Below are positions 1 to 8,055 of a stretch of DNA of 32,675 nt, piece by piece. A program made the translations under genes and the position numbers. The notes under the pieces were generated by a model, which was not told where the DNA came from, searched no databases, and saw only the letters and a program-made list of their open reading frames with translations. The stretch spans positions 1 to 32,675 of the forward strand of contig CAYWXT010000029.1 in the NCBI GenBank assembly GCA_964462125.1, written 5' to 3'. This DNA comes from JAWLFY01 sp964462125. Its GTDB lineage: Bacteria; Planctomycetota; Planctomycetia; Pirellulales; Pirellulaceae. Numbering within the stretch: the first letter of the stretch is position 1; every line of letters starts with the position of its first letter.

Positions 1-1304
1 CTGGGGTGGCTGACCTTTCGCGTCCACGACATGTCGCTGACGTGAAGCAAGCCATCGATCCCTTCTTCCAGCTCGATGAAGGCCCCGTAGTTGGTCAGGT
101 TGCGGACCTTGCCGGTGACGTCGCTACCCTCGGGATAACGTTCGATGACCTCGTCCCATGGGTTCTTCTGCGTTTGCTTCATCCCCAGGGACAGTTGTTG
201 GCCTTGCGGATCGACCCCCAGGATCATGACGTCGATCTTGTCGCCGATGTTGACCAGTTCGTTGGGGTGATTGACCCGCTTGGTCCAGCTCATCTCGCTG
301 ATGTGGACCAGCCCTTCGATTCCCGGTTCGAGTTTGACGAAGGCTCCGTAGCTCATCACATTGACGACTTCGCCGGGGTGGACGGAGTTGACCGGGTATT
401 TCTCCTCGACGTTTTCCCAAGGATTGCGGTCTTTCTGCTTCAGACCGAGCGCGATCTTTTGTTTCTCGCGGTCGATATGCAACACCTTGACCTCGATCTC
501 CTGGTCGATGGAGACCATTTCGGTGGGATGCCCGATCCGCTCCCAGGCCATGTCGGTGATGTGCAGCAAGCCGTCGATGCCGCCCAGGTCGACGAAGGCG
601 CCGAAGTCGGCGATGTTCTTGACGATCCCCTTGCGGACCTGGCCGACTTCCAACTCCTGCATCAGGTACGCCCGGTCCTCTTCCCGCTGGCGCTCGATCA
701 GCGAGCGGCGGCTGATCACGATGTTGCGGCGGGTGTCGTCGATCTTCAGCACTTCGGCTTGGATCACGCGGCCGATGAAGTCGCCGATGTCGCCCGGCCG
801 GCGAATGTCAACCTGGCTGCCGGGGAGGAAGACGTTGACGCCGATGTCGACGAGCAGCCCCCCTTTGATCTTGCGAATCACGGTCCCGGTGACCACCTGG
901 CCCTCGCCGACCGACTCCATCATCGCTTCCCACTCGATGATCTTTTCCGCCTTGCGTTTGCTCAGCGAGATCATCCCGTAGGGATCATCGGCGGCCCCGA
1001 GTTCGTCCTCCATCTCCTCGATCAGGACCTTCACGGTTTCGCCCACCGCAGGGGGCTCTTCGTCTGGACCCCATTCGTCGAGGCCAACGGTCCCCTCACT
1101 CTTGAAGCCGACGTCGATCAAGGCCCATTCGTCATTGAGTTCGACGATCCGGCCGTCGACGATGCGGCCTTGGGAATATTCCTGTTGCTCCGCGGCGATC
1201 GCGTCGAGCAGCCAATCCTCCGCCTTGTCCTCCGGGGCCAGAACGGCCAATTCGTTGAGGATGTCTTCGTCTTCGAGGTTGCGGATGAGGTTACGGTTGA
1301 CCAT
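1..1304 (-). CDS. rpsA: 30S ribosomal protein S1 (5' portion, runs off window)
   Basis: The minus strand reads an S1 protein from an ATG at 1304 to the window edge, 434 codons, so the C-terminal part is missing. Five OB-fold S1 domains can be followed at roughly residues 38-105, 125-190, 210-280, 295-365 and 382 onward. Repeated signatures include YGAF, GLLHITDMAW, GLVHISEMSW and GLLHVSDMSW. Bacterial S1 binds mRNA on the 30S subunit and helps initiation on messages with weak Shine-Dalgarno sites; such sites look common here. No Shine-Dalgarno precedes the start, only a T-rich stretch, which is not unusual for S1 genes. A long open frame on the opposite strand over the same bases is an antisense shadow. 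The identification is secure; the full domain count (usually six) cannot be seen. Confidence 0.96.
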   Translation of the reverse strand, partial: MVNRNLIRNLEDEDILNELAVLAPEDKAEDWLLDAIAAEQQEYSQGRIVDGRIVELNDEWALIDVGFKSEGTVGLDEWGPDEEPPAVGETVKVLIEEMEDELGAADDPYGMISLSKRKAEKIIEWEAMMESVGEGQVVTGTVIRKIKGGLLVDIGVNVFLPGSQVDIRRPGDIGDFIGRVIQAEVLKIDDTRRNIVISRRSLIERQREEDRAYLMQELEVGQVRKGIVKNIADFGAFVDLGGIDGLLHITDMAWERIGHPTEMVSIDQEIEVKVLHIDREKQKIALGLKQKDRNPWENVEEKYPVNSVHPGEVVNVMSYGAFVKLEPGIEGLVHISEMSWTKRVNHPNELVNIGDKIDVMILGVDPQGQQLSLGMKQTQKNPWDEVIERYPEGSDVTGKVRNLTNYGAFIELEEGIDGLLHVSDMSWTRKVSHP

Positions 1305-1681
1305 GAAAAAAATTACCAGCGAGATCTGGCCCGACAGCAGGGATCGAACAACCCGGCGGCAGATCTCAGGGGGGTTGGAGGAACGAACATCGATCAATCT
1401 TCCCGGCTCGTCGCCAGGAGTGGGATCCACACGCGGAATCCTGGGCTCCTACGCGGCCGAATGTCTGTTTCACGCCGCGCGTAGTCCGGTAACCTAACAA
1501 AGCCCAAAAATCGTCACAACAGCTCTCGACTCCGAATCTGCGTTCGCTAGCGTTTGGGGCCTGCATTGCGGCAACCGGTGTTCCGCAACAGCGAGGGGGG
1601 GATCCGGTGGCCAGAAGCGCGAGCGGTCGCCAAACTGTGTATGTGAATTTCAGCCTTTTTCTCAACATAACCGGTCCGTCC
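1305..1681. other. Divergent intergenic region rpsA/rpiB
   Basis: This 377-bp gap separates the divergent starts of rpsA (minus) and rpiB (plus), so promoters for both should lie here. The only local structure I noted is a short CCAG/CTGG inverted pair at 1317-1330 just upstream of rpsA and a T-rich leader. I could not assign convincing -35/-10 boxes. An in-frame GTG at 1607 could extend rpiB by 25 codons, but those residues do not resemble the family. Confidence 0.5.
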
Positions 1682-2173
1682 ATGCCCGAACCGCCGAGTG
1701 AAACCTCCTTGCCCCTCCGCGTTGCGATTGGGGGCGACCACGCCGGTTTCCCGCTCAAGCAGGTCCTCGCCGAGCGGTTCCACGATCGGGTCACCGCCCT
1801 GATCGACTGCGGGGCGCACGATGAAACCAGCAGTGACTACCCCGACTTTGCAATCGCGGTGGCGCGGCAAATCCTCGACGGGAAAGCCGAGCTGGGCGTG
1901 ATCGTGTGCGGCAGCGGTGTTGGCGTCAGCGTCGCGGCGAACAAGATTGCTGGGATCCGGGCCGCCGTCTGCCACGACACCTATTCCGCCCATCAGGGGG
2001 TTGAGCATGACGACATGAACGTGCTCTGCATCGGTGGGCGAATCATCGGCCCGGAGCTGGCCAGCGAAATCATGGCGGCCTTCCTGCACGCCCGCTATCA
2101 ACCCCAACCGCGTCATGCCCGGCGGCTGGAGAAGGTGTTGCTGCTGGAACAGCAAGGGCTCCCGGCACGCTAG
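1682..2173 (+). CDS. rpiB: Ribose-5-phosphate isomerase B (RpiB/LacAB family)
   Basis: A 163-residue protein of the RpiB family, which interconverts ribose 5-phosphate and ribulose 5-phosphate in the cytosolic pentose phosphate pathway. Family signatures are present: GGDHAG near residues 17-22, SDYPDFA near 51-57, CGSGVGVSVAANK starting at the probable catalytic Cys76, and MNVLCIGGR. The ATG at 1682 was chosen because homology begins about ten residues later; a GTG at 1607 is possible but adds unrelated sequence. The gene stands alone on the plus strand and converges on the next gene with only 3 bp between the two stop codons. Related sugar-phosphate isomerases (LacA/LacB) are the main alternative, but the single-subunit motif set favours RpiB. 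Confidence 0.93.
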   Translation: MPEPPSETSLPLRVAIGGDHAGFPLKQVLAERFHDRVTALIDCGAHDETSSDYPDFAIAVARQILDGKAELGVIVCGSGVGVSVAANKIAGIRAAVCHDTYSAHQGVEHDDMNVLCIGGRIIGPELASEIMAAFLHARYQPQPRHARRLEKVLLLEQQGLPAR

Positions 2174-2176
2174 GCT

Positions 2177-3034
2177 TCATCGATTTTCGGGAGGAGGCTC
2201 GGGGCGTTGATAGAACTTGGTGATGTCGAGACTTTGTTTCTGGTCCTGTTCCAGCAGGGTCATCCGTGTTTCCAGCCGTTCCATCCGCCGCGCCGACTGC
2301 GGCAGCAACTCCTTGGCCGGATCGGGACGCCGGGGGCGGGGAACCGTCGGATAGCCGAGGTGCCGCTGCAGGGCACCGAACAGGTAAATCGGGTCCTTGC
2401 GGCGGTTGGCCAACGCGATCCGGCCCTCCTTGAGCCCGAACAGGAACGGTCCTTTGTCCTCGGTCGGCTGCCGCGCCTCCTCCAGCCGCCGGCGGTACTC
2501 TTCGCTGGCCAAAAAGAGCAGGTCCGCCAGATCAATTAGCCCGACCTCGGCCCGCAGCCTCAAGATCCACTTGGACCACGCCTGGTCATAAACCGGGTCG
2601 TTGCTGATGGCGGCCAAGCCGCGATCGTAGTTTAGCCGGTTGCGCGACAGCACCTCGAACTGGAATAGGAAGAACCCAGCCGGCGAGGCCTGCTCGGCGC
2701 GGTACTTCGCATCGGCCCGCAGGATCTGCAGGGCGACCTCGATTCCAAAACGCCCCGCCTCCCGCTCGGACTCTTCGATCAGATAGGTTTGGAAAGGGGC
2801 GAAATAATGGTCCAAGCGGTGCATGGCGGGGGCCATCAAACCGGAATGCTTCAGTTCGGTCAACAGAAAGTCGGCCGCCATCGGCAGCTTGGTGGTCGCC
2901 AACAACTCGTGCTGCAGTTGCTCCAGCAGCTCCTGCATCGGGACCTGATCGGCGATCCGCTCCCCGAGCAGCTGAAACAGGTACGACTGTTCCACGTATT
3001 CCGCATGATCGAGCAGGGGCGGCTTGCGGACCAT
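2177..3034 (-). CDS. Conserved hypothetical protein coupled to fabF
   Basis: I do not recognise this 285-residue protein. It is predicted soluble, with no signal peptide or membrane segment, and looks largely helical and charged, with a C-terminal coiled-coil-like stretch (residues about 245-270, heptad-like MERLETRMTLLEQ) and a proline-rich tail. The ATG at 3034 was chosen because it lies one base after the fabF stop codon (3036-3038), a spacing that suggests translational coupling. Starting further upstream would run inside fabF. As the last gene of the rpmF-fab transcript it may serve fatty acid synthesis or envelope biology, but that is inference from position only. It converges on rpiB with 3 bp between stop codons and no visible terminator. 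Confidence 0.8.
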   Translation of the reverse strand: MVRKPPLLDHAEYVEQSYLFQLLGERIADQVPMQELLEQLQHELLATTKLPMAADFLLTELKHSGLMAPAMHRLDHYFAPFQTYLIEESEREAGRFGIEVALQILRADAKYRAEQASPAGFFLFQFEVLSRNRLNYDRGLAAISNDPVYDQAWSKWILRLRAEVGLIDLADLLFLASEEYRRRLEEARQPTEDKGPFLFGLKEGRIALANRRKDPIYLFGALQRHLGYPTVPRPRRPDPAKELLPQSARRMERLETRMTLLEQDQKQSLDITKFYQRPEPPPENR

Positions 3035-3035
3035 C

Positions 3036-4289
3036 TCAACTCGGGGGGATGCCGAACACGATACAGGCGTTGTGACCCCCGAAACCAAAGCTGTTGCTCA
3101 TGGCGATCATGATCTTCCGCTCACGCGCCTGGTTGGGGGTGTAGTCGAGATCGCATTCGGGATCGGGCGTTTGATAGTTGATCGTCGGGGGGATGGTCGC
3201 TGTTTCGATCGCCTTGCTGAGGATCACCGCCTCGATCCCGCCGCTGGCACCGAGCGAGTGCCCCAACGCCCCTTTGGTGCTGCTGATGGCAAGCTGCCGT
3301 GCGTAATCGCCGAAGACGCTCTTGATCGCCCTCGTTTCGGCCTTGTCTCCCAGGGGCGTGCTGGTGCCGTGGGCATTGACGTAGTCGATCTGTTCGGGCG
3401 TGACCCCGGCGTCGTCAATCGCCTTCCGCATCGCGGCGGAGGCTCCGTGGCCGTCGGGATCGGGCGCGGTGATGTGGCTGGCGTCACTGGTCGTTCCATA
3501 ACCCAAGACCTCGGCGTAGATCTTCGCCCCTCGGCTGCGGGCATGTTCGAGTTCCTCGAAGATCAACACACCGGCCCCCTCGCCAAGGACGAAACCGTCG
3601 CGGTCGGCATCGAAGGGGCGGCTCGCCCGAGCCGGTTCGTCATTCCGGGTCGACAGGGCCTTCATGTTCTGGAATCCAGCCAATCCCATCCGGGTGATGG
3701 CGGCTTCGGTTCCGCCGGTGATCACCAGATCGGTTTCACCCAGCCGGATGCTCCGCATTGCGTCCCCCATCGCGTTGGTCGCGCTGGCGCACGCCGTGGC
3801 GACGGCATAGTTGGGCCCTTGCAGTTTATAGGTGATCGAGAGGGTCCCGCCCGAGGCGTTGAGCATCATCTTGGGAACGGTGAATGGACTGACGCGGTCC
3901 GGACCCTTGGTCAGCATCCGTTCCGTCTGGTCTTCGATCTCCCCCAACCCACCGATCCCGGAGCCGAGGACCACACCACATCGCGTGCGGTCCACCCGGG
4001 TGAAATCGATCCCGCTGTCCGCCACCGCCTGGCCGCCAGCATGGACGGCGAACAGCGTGCAGCGATCGAGACGCTTGGCTTCGCGGGCGTCGATGTGCTC
4101 GGAGGGATCAAAGTCGGGGATGTCGCCGCCGAAGTGGACCTTGTAGCGGGTGGTATCGACCGTGGTCAGGTCGTGGATCCCGCCATCGCCCGCGATCAAA
4201 CGGGCCCAAAACGATGCCACCTCACAGGCGAGCGGAGTGACGACCCCGATCCCGGTGATGACGACGCGTCGCTGTGTTCGCTGTTCCAT
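3036..4289 (-). CDS. fabF: 3-oxoacyl-[acyl-carrier-protein] synthase II
   Basis: A 417-residue beta-ketoacyl-ACP synthase II, the condensing enzyme that extends acyl-ACP with malonyl-ACP in the cytosolic type II fatty acid pathway. The Cys-His-His triad is visible: Cys167 in ATACASA, His307 in NAHGTSTPLGD and His344 in KGALGHSLGASGG. The C-terminal SNSFGFGGHNA motif is also present. Length fits the family (about 410-415). The start is the ATG at 4289, directly before the first beta strand (RRVVITGIGVVTPL); an upstream in-frame extension of 20 residues has no family support. It lies 137 bp after acpP and one base before an unknown gene. FabB is the alternative, but the sequence and the acpP neighbour favour FabF. 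Confidence 0.97.
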   Translation of the reverse strand: MEQRTQRRVVITGIGVVTPLACEVASFWARLIAGDGGIHDLTTVDTTRYKVHFGGDIPDFDPSEHIDAREAKRLDRCTLFAVHAGGQAVADSGIDFTRVDRTRCGVVLGSGIGGLGEIEDQTERMLTKGPDRVSPFTVPKMMLNASGGTLSITYKLQGPNYAVATACASATNAMGDAMRSIRLGETDLVITGGTEAAITRMGLAGFQNMKALSTRNDEPARASRPFDADRDGFVLGEGAGVLIFEELEHARSRGAKIYAEVLGYGTTSDASHITAPDPDGHGASAAMRKAIDDAGVTPEQIDYVNAHGTSTPLGDKAETRAIKSVFGDYARQLAISSTKGALGHSLGASGGIEAVILSKAIETATIPPTINYQTPDPECDLDYTPNQARERKIMIAMSNSFGFGGHNACIVFGIPPS

Positions 4290-4344
4290 CGAGTTGTTTT
4301 CCGTTCGAGCCTGACCCGCTACAAGAAATGCCGCTCCGGCGAGA

Positions 4345-4369
4345 GCCAATCCCCGACGGGGGCATTGGC
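4345..4369 (-). promoter_or_regulatory. Stem-loop in acpP-fabF spacer
   Basis: GCCAATCCCC pairs with GGGG...ATTGGC across a short loop and a two-base bulge, giving about ten paired bases. No T-tract follows on the minus strand, so it is not a standard terminator. It lies between acpP and fabF, where an mRNA hairpin could stabilise the abundant acpP message or reduce read-through. The function is inferred. Confidence 0.35.
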
Positions 4370-4426
4370 CTGACGCGCGGGCGGCATCGGTCGCGGTCGT
4401 CCGCTATGGATCCGGCGGGTGTCCGC

Positions 4427-4672
4427 TCAGGCATCCTCGCCTTTGGCCTTCTCAATGAAATCGACAGCTTCGCCGACCTTTTGGATCTTCTCAGCTGCCT
4501 CATCAGGAATGCTGATGTCGAATTCCTCCTCCAACTCCATCACCAGCTCGACCGTGTCGAGGGAGTCGGCGCCGAGATCGTTCACAAACGACGTCTCGCG
4601 GGTAATCTTGTCCTTATCGACACCGAGTTGCTCAGCGACGATGTCAGTAACGCGTTCTTCAATCGATGCCAT
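4427..4672 (-). CDS. acpP: Acyl carrier protein
   Basis: An 81-residue acidic protein with the classic DSL phosphopantetheine site, Ser37 in LGADSLDTVELVMELEEEF. Once charged with 4'-phosphopantetheine it carries growing acyl chains between the Fab enzymes. The ATG at 4672 begins with MASIEERV, as expected for the family. It sits between fabG (upstream, 177 bp away) and fabF (downstream, 137 bp away) on the same strand, the usual fabG-acpP-fabF order. The relatively wide spacers on both sides leave room for an extra promoter or processing signals, since ACP is normally made in large excess over the enzymes. Confidence 0.97.
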   Translation of the reverse strand: MASIEERVTDIVAEQLGVDKDKITRETSFVNDLGADSLDTVELVMELEEEFDISIPDEAAEKIQKVGEAVDFIEKAKGEDA

Positions 4673-4849
4673 GGGCGTAGCTCCCGAAGGTTATCTCAAC
4701 AGATTGGAGGGGAGGTTCTTTCGTCGGTTGTCGACTGGGAACCGAGCCGCAAACCGGCCTGCATCGTGGGATCAAGCCCGCATCGGCAGGTGGATTCGGC
4801 GAAAAGATAGGTGAAACAAACAAAACACGTCAATACGCGGATGCCACGG

Positions 4850-5608
4850 TTAACCGGTCATGCCGCCATCGACCACAATCGTCTGGCCAGAGATATAGCC
4901 AGCGTCTCGGGAGGCGAGGAACAAAACGGCGGCGGCGACGTCCTCCGGCTCACCAACCCGTTTGGCGGGAATCCGGTTCTTGACCTCGTTCAAAACGACC
5001 TCGCCAAGCTCCTCGGTCATCTCGCTGGCGATGAATCCGGGGGCGACCGCGTTGACGGTGACCCCGCGGCTGACCAATTCCTTGCTGAGCGTGCGGGTCA
5101 AGCCGATCATCCCCGCCTTGCTGGCTGAGTAATTCGCTTGGCCCGGGTTGCCGATCAGCCCGGCGATGCTCGCCATGTTGATGATCCGGCCATACTTGGC
5201 CCGCCGCATCAGCCCCGCCGCGGCACGGCAGCAGACGAAGCAGCTGGTCAGGTTCGTGGCGATCACGTCGTCCCATTCTTCATCCGACATGCCGCGAGCC
5301 AATTTGTCACGGGTGATGCCGGCATTGTTGACCAAGATATCGAGCTGGCCGTGCCGCTTGTGCACGTCGGAGATTGCCTCGGCGGCCGCCTTGCGGTCGG
5401 TGACGTCGCAGACGAGTGATTCCCCGCTGCCGCCAGCGGTTTCCACTTGTGTTACGGTCGCGGCCAGCTTTTCGGCGTTGCGGGCCAGGCAGATGACGCT
5501 CGCCCCCCCGGCCCCCAGGGCGACCGCGATCGCCCGCCCCAAGCCCTGGGAGGCTCCGGTGACGATGGCGACCTGGCCCGTCAAGTCTGCGGTGATCGAC
5601 AATGGCAT
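4850..5608 (-). CDS. fabG: 3-oxoacyl-[acyl-carrier-protein] reductase
   Basis: A 252-residue short-chain dehydrogenase of the FabG type, which reduces 3-oxoacyl-ACP with NADPH. Visible features are the nucleotide-binding TGASQGLG (residues 17-24), the NNAG motif at 94-97, Asn119, catalytic Ser147, Tyr160 and Lys164 (YSASK), and the C-terminal GQTIVVDGG. The length matches the family. It lies 37 bp downstream of fabD and upstream of acpP, in conventional fab order, so FabG is much more likely than another SDR. The ATG at 5608 gives a short N-terminal tail before the first strand. Confidence 0.96.
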   Translation of the reverse strand: MPLSITADLTGQVAIVTGASQGLGRAIAVALGAGGASVICLARNAEKLAATVTQVETAGGSGESLVCDVTDRKAAAEAISDVHKRHGQLDILVNNAGITRDKLARGMSDEEWDDVIATNLTSCFVCCRAAAGLMRRAKYGRIINMASIAGLIGNPGQANYSASKAGMIGLTRTLSKELVSRGVTVNAVAPGFIASEMTEELGEVVLNEVKNRIPAKRVGEPEDVAAAVLFLASRDAGYISGQTIVVDGGMTG

Positions 5609-5645
5609 CCTGCTCGCTCCCCCCGTTCTGATTCGTTTCGTTCCA

Positions 5646-6578
5646 CTATTCCGGCCGGTCGCCGAAACCGTCGGTCGGCAGTTTTCGCTGAATACGCTTC
5701 AGCGTTCCGCGGAGAACCCGCCCGGTGCCAACCTCCAAAAAACCACCCACCCCATCGCCAATCATGCGGCGAACCGAGTCCTCCCAGCGGACCGGCGCCA
5801 CGACCTGTCGACTCAGCAGACCTCGGATCTCAGCGGCCGATCGGTGAGCCGCCCCGTCCACGTTGCTGTACACGGGCATGCGGGTCTGACCAATCGGAAT
5901 CTGGTCCAAGGCCGCCTCCAATTTCTCCACCGCCGGCTGCATCAACGGCGTGTGGAACGCTCCAGCAACGTTCAACCGAATGACCTTCATTGCCCCCGCC
6001 CGCAACGCCGCAGGCTGCAAACGGTCGAGCGCCGTGAGATGCCCCGAGACGGCAATGTTGCCGGGACATAGCAAGTTGGCCGGCTGCAGCACCTCTCCCT
6101 CCTGACGGTTCTCCTCACAGAGCCGCTCGACCGTTGGCAGGTCGAGCCCCAGTAGACTCGCCATCCCGCTCGGGACGGCGTCAGCCGCCGCCTGCATCGC
6201 CTCCCCGCGACGCTGGACCAACTGCAAGGCGTCGGCAAACTCCAGCCCCCCGGCGAAACAGACCGCAGTGTACTCCCCGAGGCTCAGCCCGGCAGCGGCC
6301 CGGACCGACTTCAGCCTCTCCGGCTCCGCCTCCGCCAAAACCTCTGCCGCCGCCATGCCGACGACGAACAACGCCGGTTGGCTGAATTCAGTTGCCTGCA
6401 GCCGCTCCTCCGGTCCTTCATGGCAGAGCGTCGCCAGGTCATAACCGAGCAGCTCGCCAGCGGTCTCGAATAACTCCCGCGCCCGCGGATAGGTCTCGCA
6501 CAGCCAACGGCCCATGCCGACCGCCTGGGCACCCTGGCCCGGGAACAAAATCCCCGCCGAATCGACATCCAATGCCAC
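5646..6578 (-). CDS. fabD: Malonyl-CoA:ACP transacylase
   Basis: A 310-residue malonyltransferase that loads malonate from CoA onto ACP. The N-terminal LFPGQGAQ motif (about 11-18), nucleophile Ser99 in GLSLGEYTA, Arg124 in QRRG, and catalytic His209 in AGAFHTPLM are all present. The usual GHSLGE motif reads GLSLGE, with leucine in place of the histidine before the nucleophile; catalytic Ser and His are both retained, so the enzyme should be active. It lies 17 bp after rpmF and 37 bp before fabG. In many bacteria plsX and fabH stand between rpmF and fabD; here they are absent from the cluster. Confidence 0.96.
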   Translation of the reverse strand: MALDVDSAGILFPGQGAQAVGMGRWLCETYPRARELFETAGELLGYDLATLCHEGPEERLQATEFSQPALFVVGMAAAEVLAEAEPERLKSVRAAAGLSLGEYTAVCFAGGLEFADALQLVQRRGEAMQAAADAVPSGMASLLGLDLPTVERLCEENRQEGEVLQPANLLCPGNIAVSGHLTALDRLQPAALRAGAMKVIRLNVAGAFHTPLMQPAVEKLEAALDQIPIGQTRMPVYSNVDGAAHRSAAEIRGLLSRQVVAPVRWEDSVRRMIGDGVGGFLEVGTGRVLRGTLKRIQRKLPTDGFGDRPE

Positions 6579-6595
6579 AACGGCTCCTTCGGAGA

Positions 6596-6778
6596 TCAGG
6601 CTTCCTGCGGCTCAACCAATATCCGGCCCTGGTAATACCCACACTTCGGGCACACCGTGTGGGTCGGGACCGCGGCACTGCATTGGGGACAATAGGCGAT
6701 CTGGCGTCGTTTGACGCGGTCGTGCGAACGGCGTTTGCCGCTGCGACTGTTGGAATGCTTTCGCTTGGGGACGGCCAT
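6596..6778 (-). CDS. rpmF: 50S ribosomal protein L32
   Basis: A 60-residue basic protein beginning MAVPKRKHSNSRSGKRR, the typical L32 opening. It has two zinc-binding pairs, Cys30-x2-Cys33 and Cys43-x2-Cys46, so it is the zinc-ribbon form of L32. A longer in-frame open frame extends upstream to 7039, but homology begins exactly at the ATG at 6778. It is the first gene of the fab cluster and ends 17 bp before fabD. The rpmF-fab linkage is widespread in bacteria and couples ribosome and membrane synthesis. Two near-identical 13-bp direct repeats lie just upstream of the start. Confidence 0.97.
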   Translation of the reverse strand: MAVPKRKHSNSRSGKRRSHDRVKRRQIAYCPQCSAAVPTHTVCPKCGYYQGRILVEPQEA

Positions 6779-6784
6779 GGCGAT

Positions 6785-6813
6785 GGGTCCGTAACAGGGT
6801 GGGTCCGTGACAG
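6785..6813 (-). promoter_or_regulatory. Tandem 13-bp direct repeat upstream of rpmF
   Basis: The plus strand reads GGGTCCGTAACAG at 6785-6797 and GGGTCCGTGACAG at 6801-6813: one difference, 16-bp period. The inner copy ends 6 bp before the rpmF start codon. Position and spacing suggest a protein binding site or leader element controlling the rpmF-fab operon. No regulator is identified. Confidence 0.4.
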
Positions 6814-7041
6814 GGGCCAATGATATCGATGCAAGCCGCGTATCGTAGGGACCCCACCCCGTTATCGTCAACGCGTTCGGCGCAAGATTTGCCACTCCAC
6901 TTCGACAATCGCAGCGGCGTGCCGCCACGTCAGCTTCCGCGCCCCGCGCGAGAGAAGCCGGGGAGGGGGGTAGAACGTGCCGCTGCAGGGCAAATGCGTG
7001 AGCTCCCGACGCTCTCACCGCTGCGAACTGCCAACTCACCG

Positions 7042-8031
7042 CTAACCCCGAGTATCTCCCACCGCGATCCCCAGCCCCTCGCGGCTGGCGGCCAGAAAGC
7101 TGAATTGGACCCCGGTCAGTCCGACCGCCAGCAGCCGTTGCTGCGTTTCTTCCAGCGTCGGGATTCTCCCCGCGGGCGTCTCCAGTTGCATCCGCAGCGC
7201 CGCCAATCGTTCTGCGAGCGGGACCTGCCCCGGGCTCTGGAACAGATCGATTACCGCCACCCTCCCTCCCGGTTTGGCGAATCGCACAGCCCGCTCAAGT
7301 AATCGATCCCCCTCCGACGGCCCCAACGCATGCAGACGCTGGGCGAGCAGTACCAGATCAAACGCCTGTTCAGACAGCTCCACCTCCGCCGGGTCCGCCT
7401 CGACCGCCTCGAAACGGCTTTCCAGCCCGATCGACTCGGCCGTCCGGCGGGCTGCCTGCAAGGGGGCTGCGGCATCGACCGCGGTCACCTGGGCCTGGCC
7501 AGCCCGATATGCCATGGCACAACTCCAGACCCCCGAACCGCAACCGAGGTCCAGGATCGCCAGATCGCGGTTGCCCTCGCCACCGACGTCGAGAATCTCC
7601 GCAGCCTGCATCGCGGCGGCGGTATGGATCCACTGGGTTGCCGCGACAGCGTCGAAGTGTTCGCGGGACTCCTGTTCCGCCGGTGGGCGTCCCCTCGCCG
7701 CAGGCCCCTCCCCCCATACCTCGGCCGTCAGCCGGCCCCAGCGGGCGTCGCCCAGGTCCCGGTCGTACTGGCACAACAGCTGTGCCGCTGCCGACAGGGC
7801 GTAGTCGTCTCCGTACCTTTCGATCACACCGGTGGCGACCAGGGCATCAAGCAGCAGTTGTGCTGGCCTGGGGGAAAGCGATAGATCCTGGCACAGTTGC
7901 TCCGCCGTCCGCTGACCGTCGGCCAGCGTATCGAGAATCCCGACCTCTCGCCCGCTCCGGACGACATGCGAGACGGCGTTGAGCTGCATCAGCTCGTGGT
8001 ACTGCCGGATCGTTTGTTCCTGAGCAGACAT
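7042..8031 (-). CDS. SAM-dependent methyltransferase with N-terminal winged-helix-like domain
   Basis: A 329-residue class I methyltransferase. Residues about 1-90 resemble the dimerisation/winged-helix domain of small-molecule O-methyltransferases (LDTLADGQRTAEQLC... VATGVIERYG). Motif I, LDLGCGSG, lies at 160-167, followed by an acidic residue at the end of strand 2 (VTAVDAA) and a post-II region FDLVLLAQRLH. The closest general type is the Methyltransf_2/ubiquinone-menaquinone-like group; the substrate cannot be read from sequence. The ATG at 8031 lies 24 bp after the DAHP synthase stop, so the two genes are probably cotranscribed, which hints at an aromatic substrate, but this is inference. 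Confidence 0.85.
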   Translation of the reverse strand: MSAQEQTIRQYHELMQLNAVSHVVRSGREVGILDTLADGQRTAEQLCQDLSLSPRPAQLLLDALVATGVIERYGDDYALSAAAQLLCQYDRDLGDARWGRLTAEVWGEGPAARGRPPAEQESREHFDAVAATQWIHTAAAMQAAEILDVGGEGNRDLAILDLGCGSGVWSCAMAYRAGQAQVTAVDAAAPLQAARRTAESIGLESRFEAVEADPAEVELSEQAFDLVLLAQRLHALGPSEGDRLLERAVRFAKPGGRVAVIDLFQSPGQVPLAERLAALRMQLETPAGRIPTLEETQQRLLAVGLTGVQFSFLAASREGLGIAVGDTRG

Positions 8032-8055
8032 CCGTGCCAGATCCTTCGCGGGGAG

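Noticed and set aside
6..1484. Long plus-strand open frame of 492 codons
   Set aside because: It is antisense to rpsA; the minus strand encodes clear S1 domains and the plus-strand product has a repetitive, non-protein-like composition.
3024..4373. Plus-strand open frame of 449 codons
   Set aside because: Antisense to fabF, whose catalytic motifs are unambiguous on the minus strand.
5148..6071. Plus-strand open frame spanning fabG and fabD
   Set aside because: It crosses the junction of two certain genes and has no recognisable motif.
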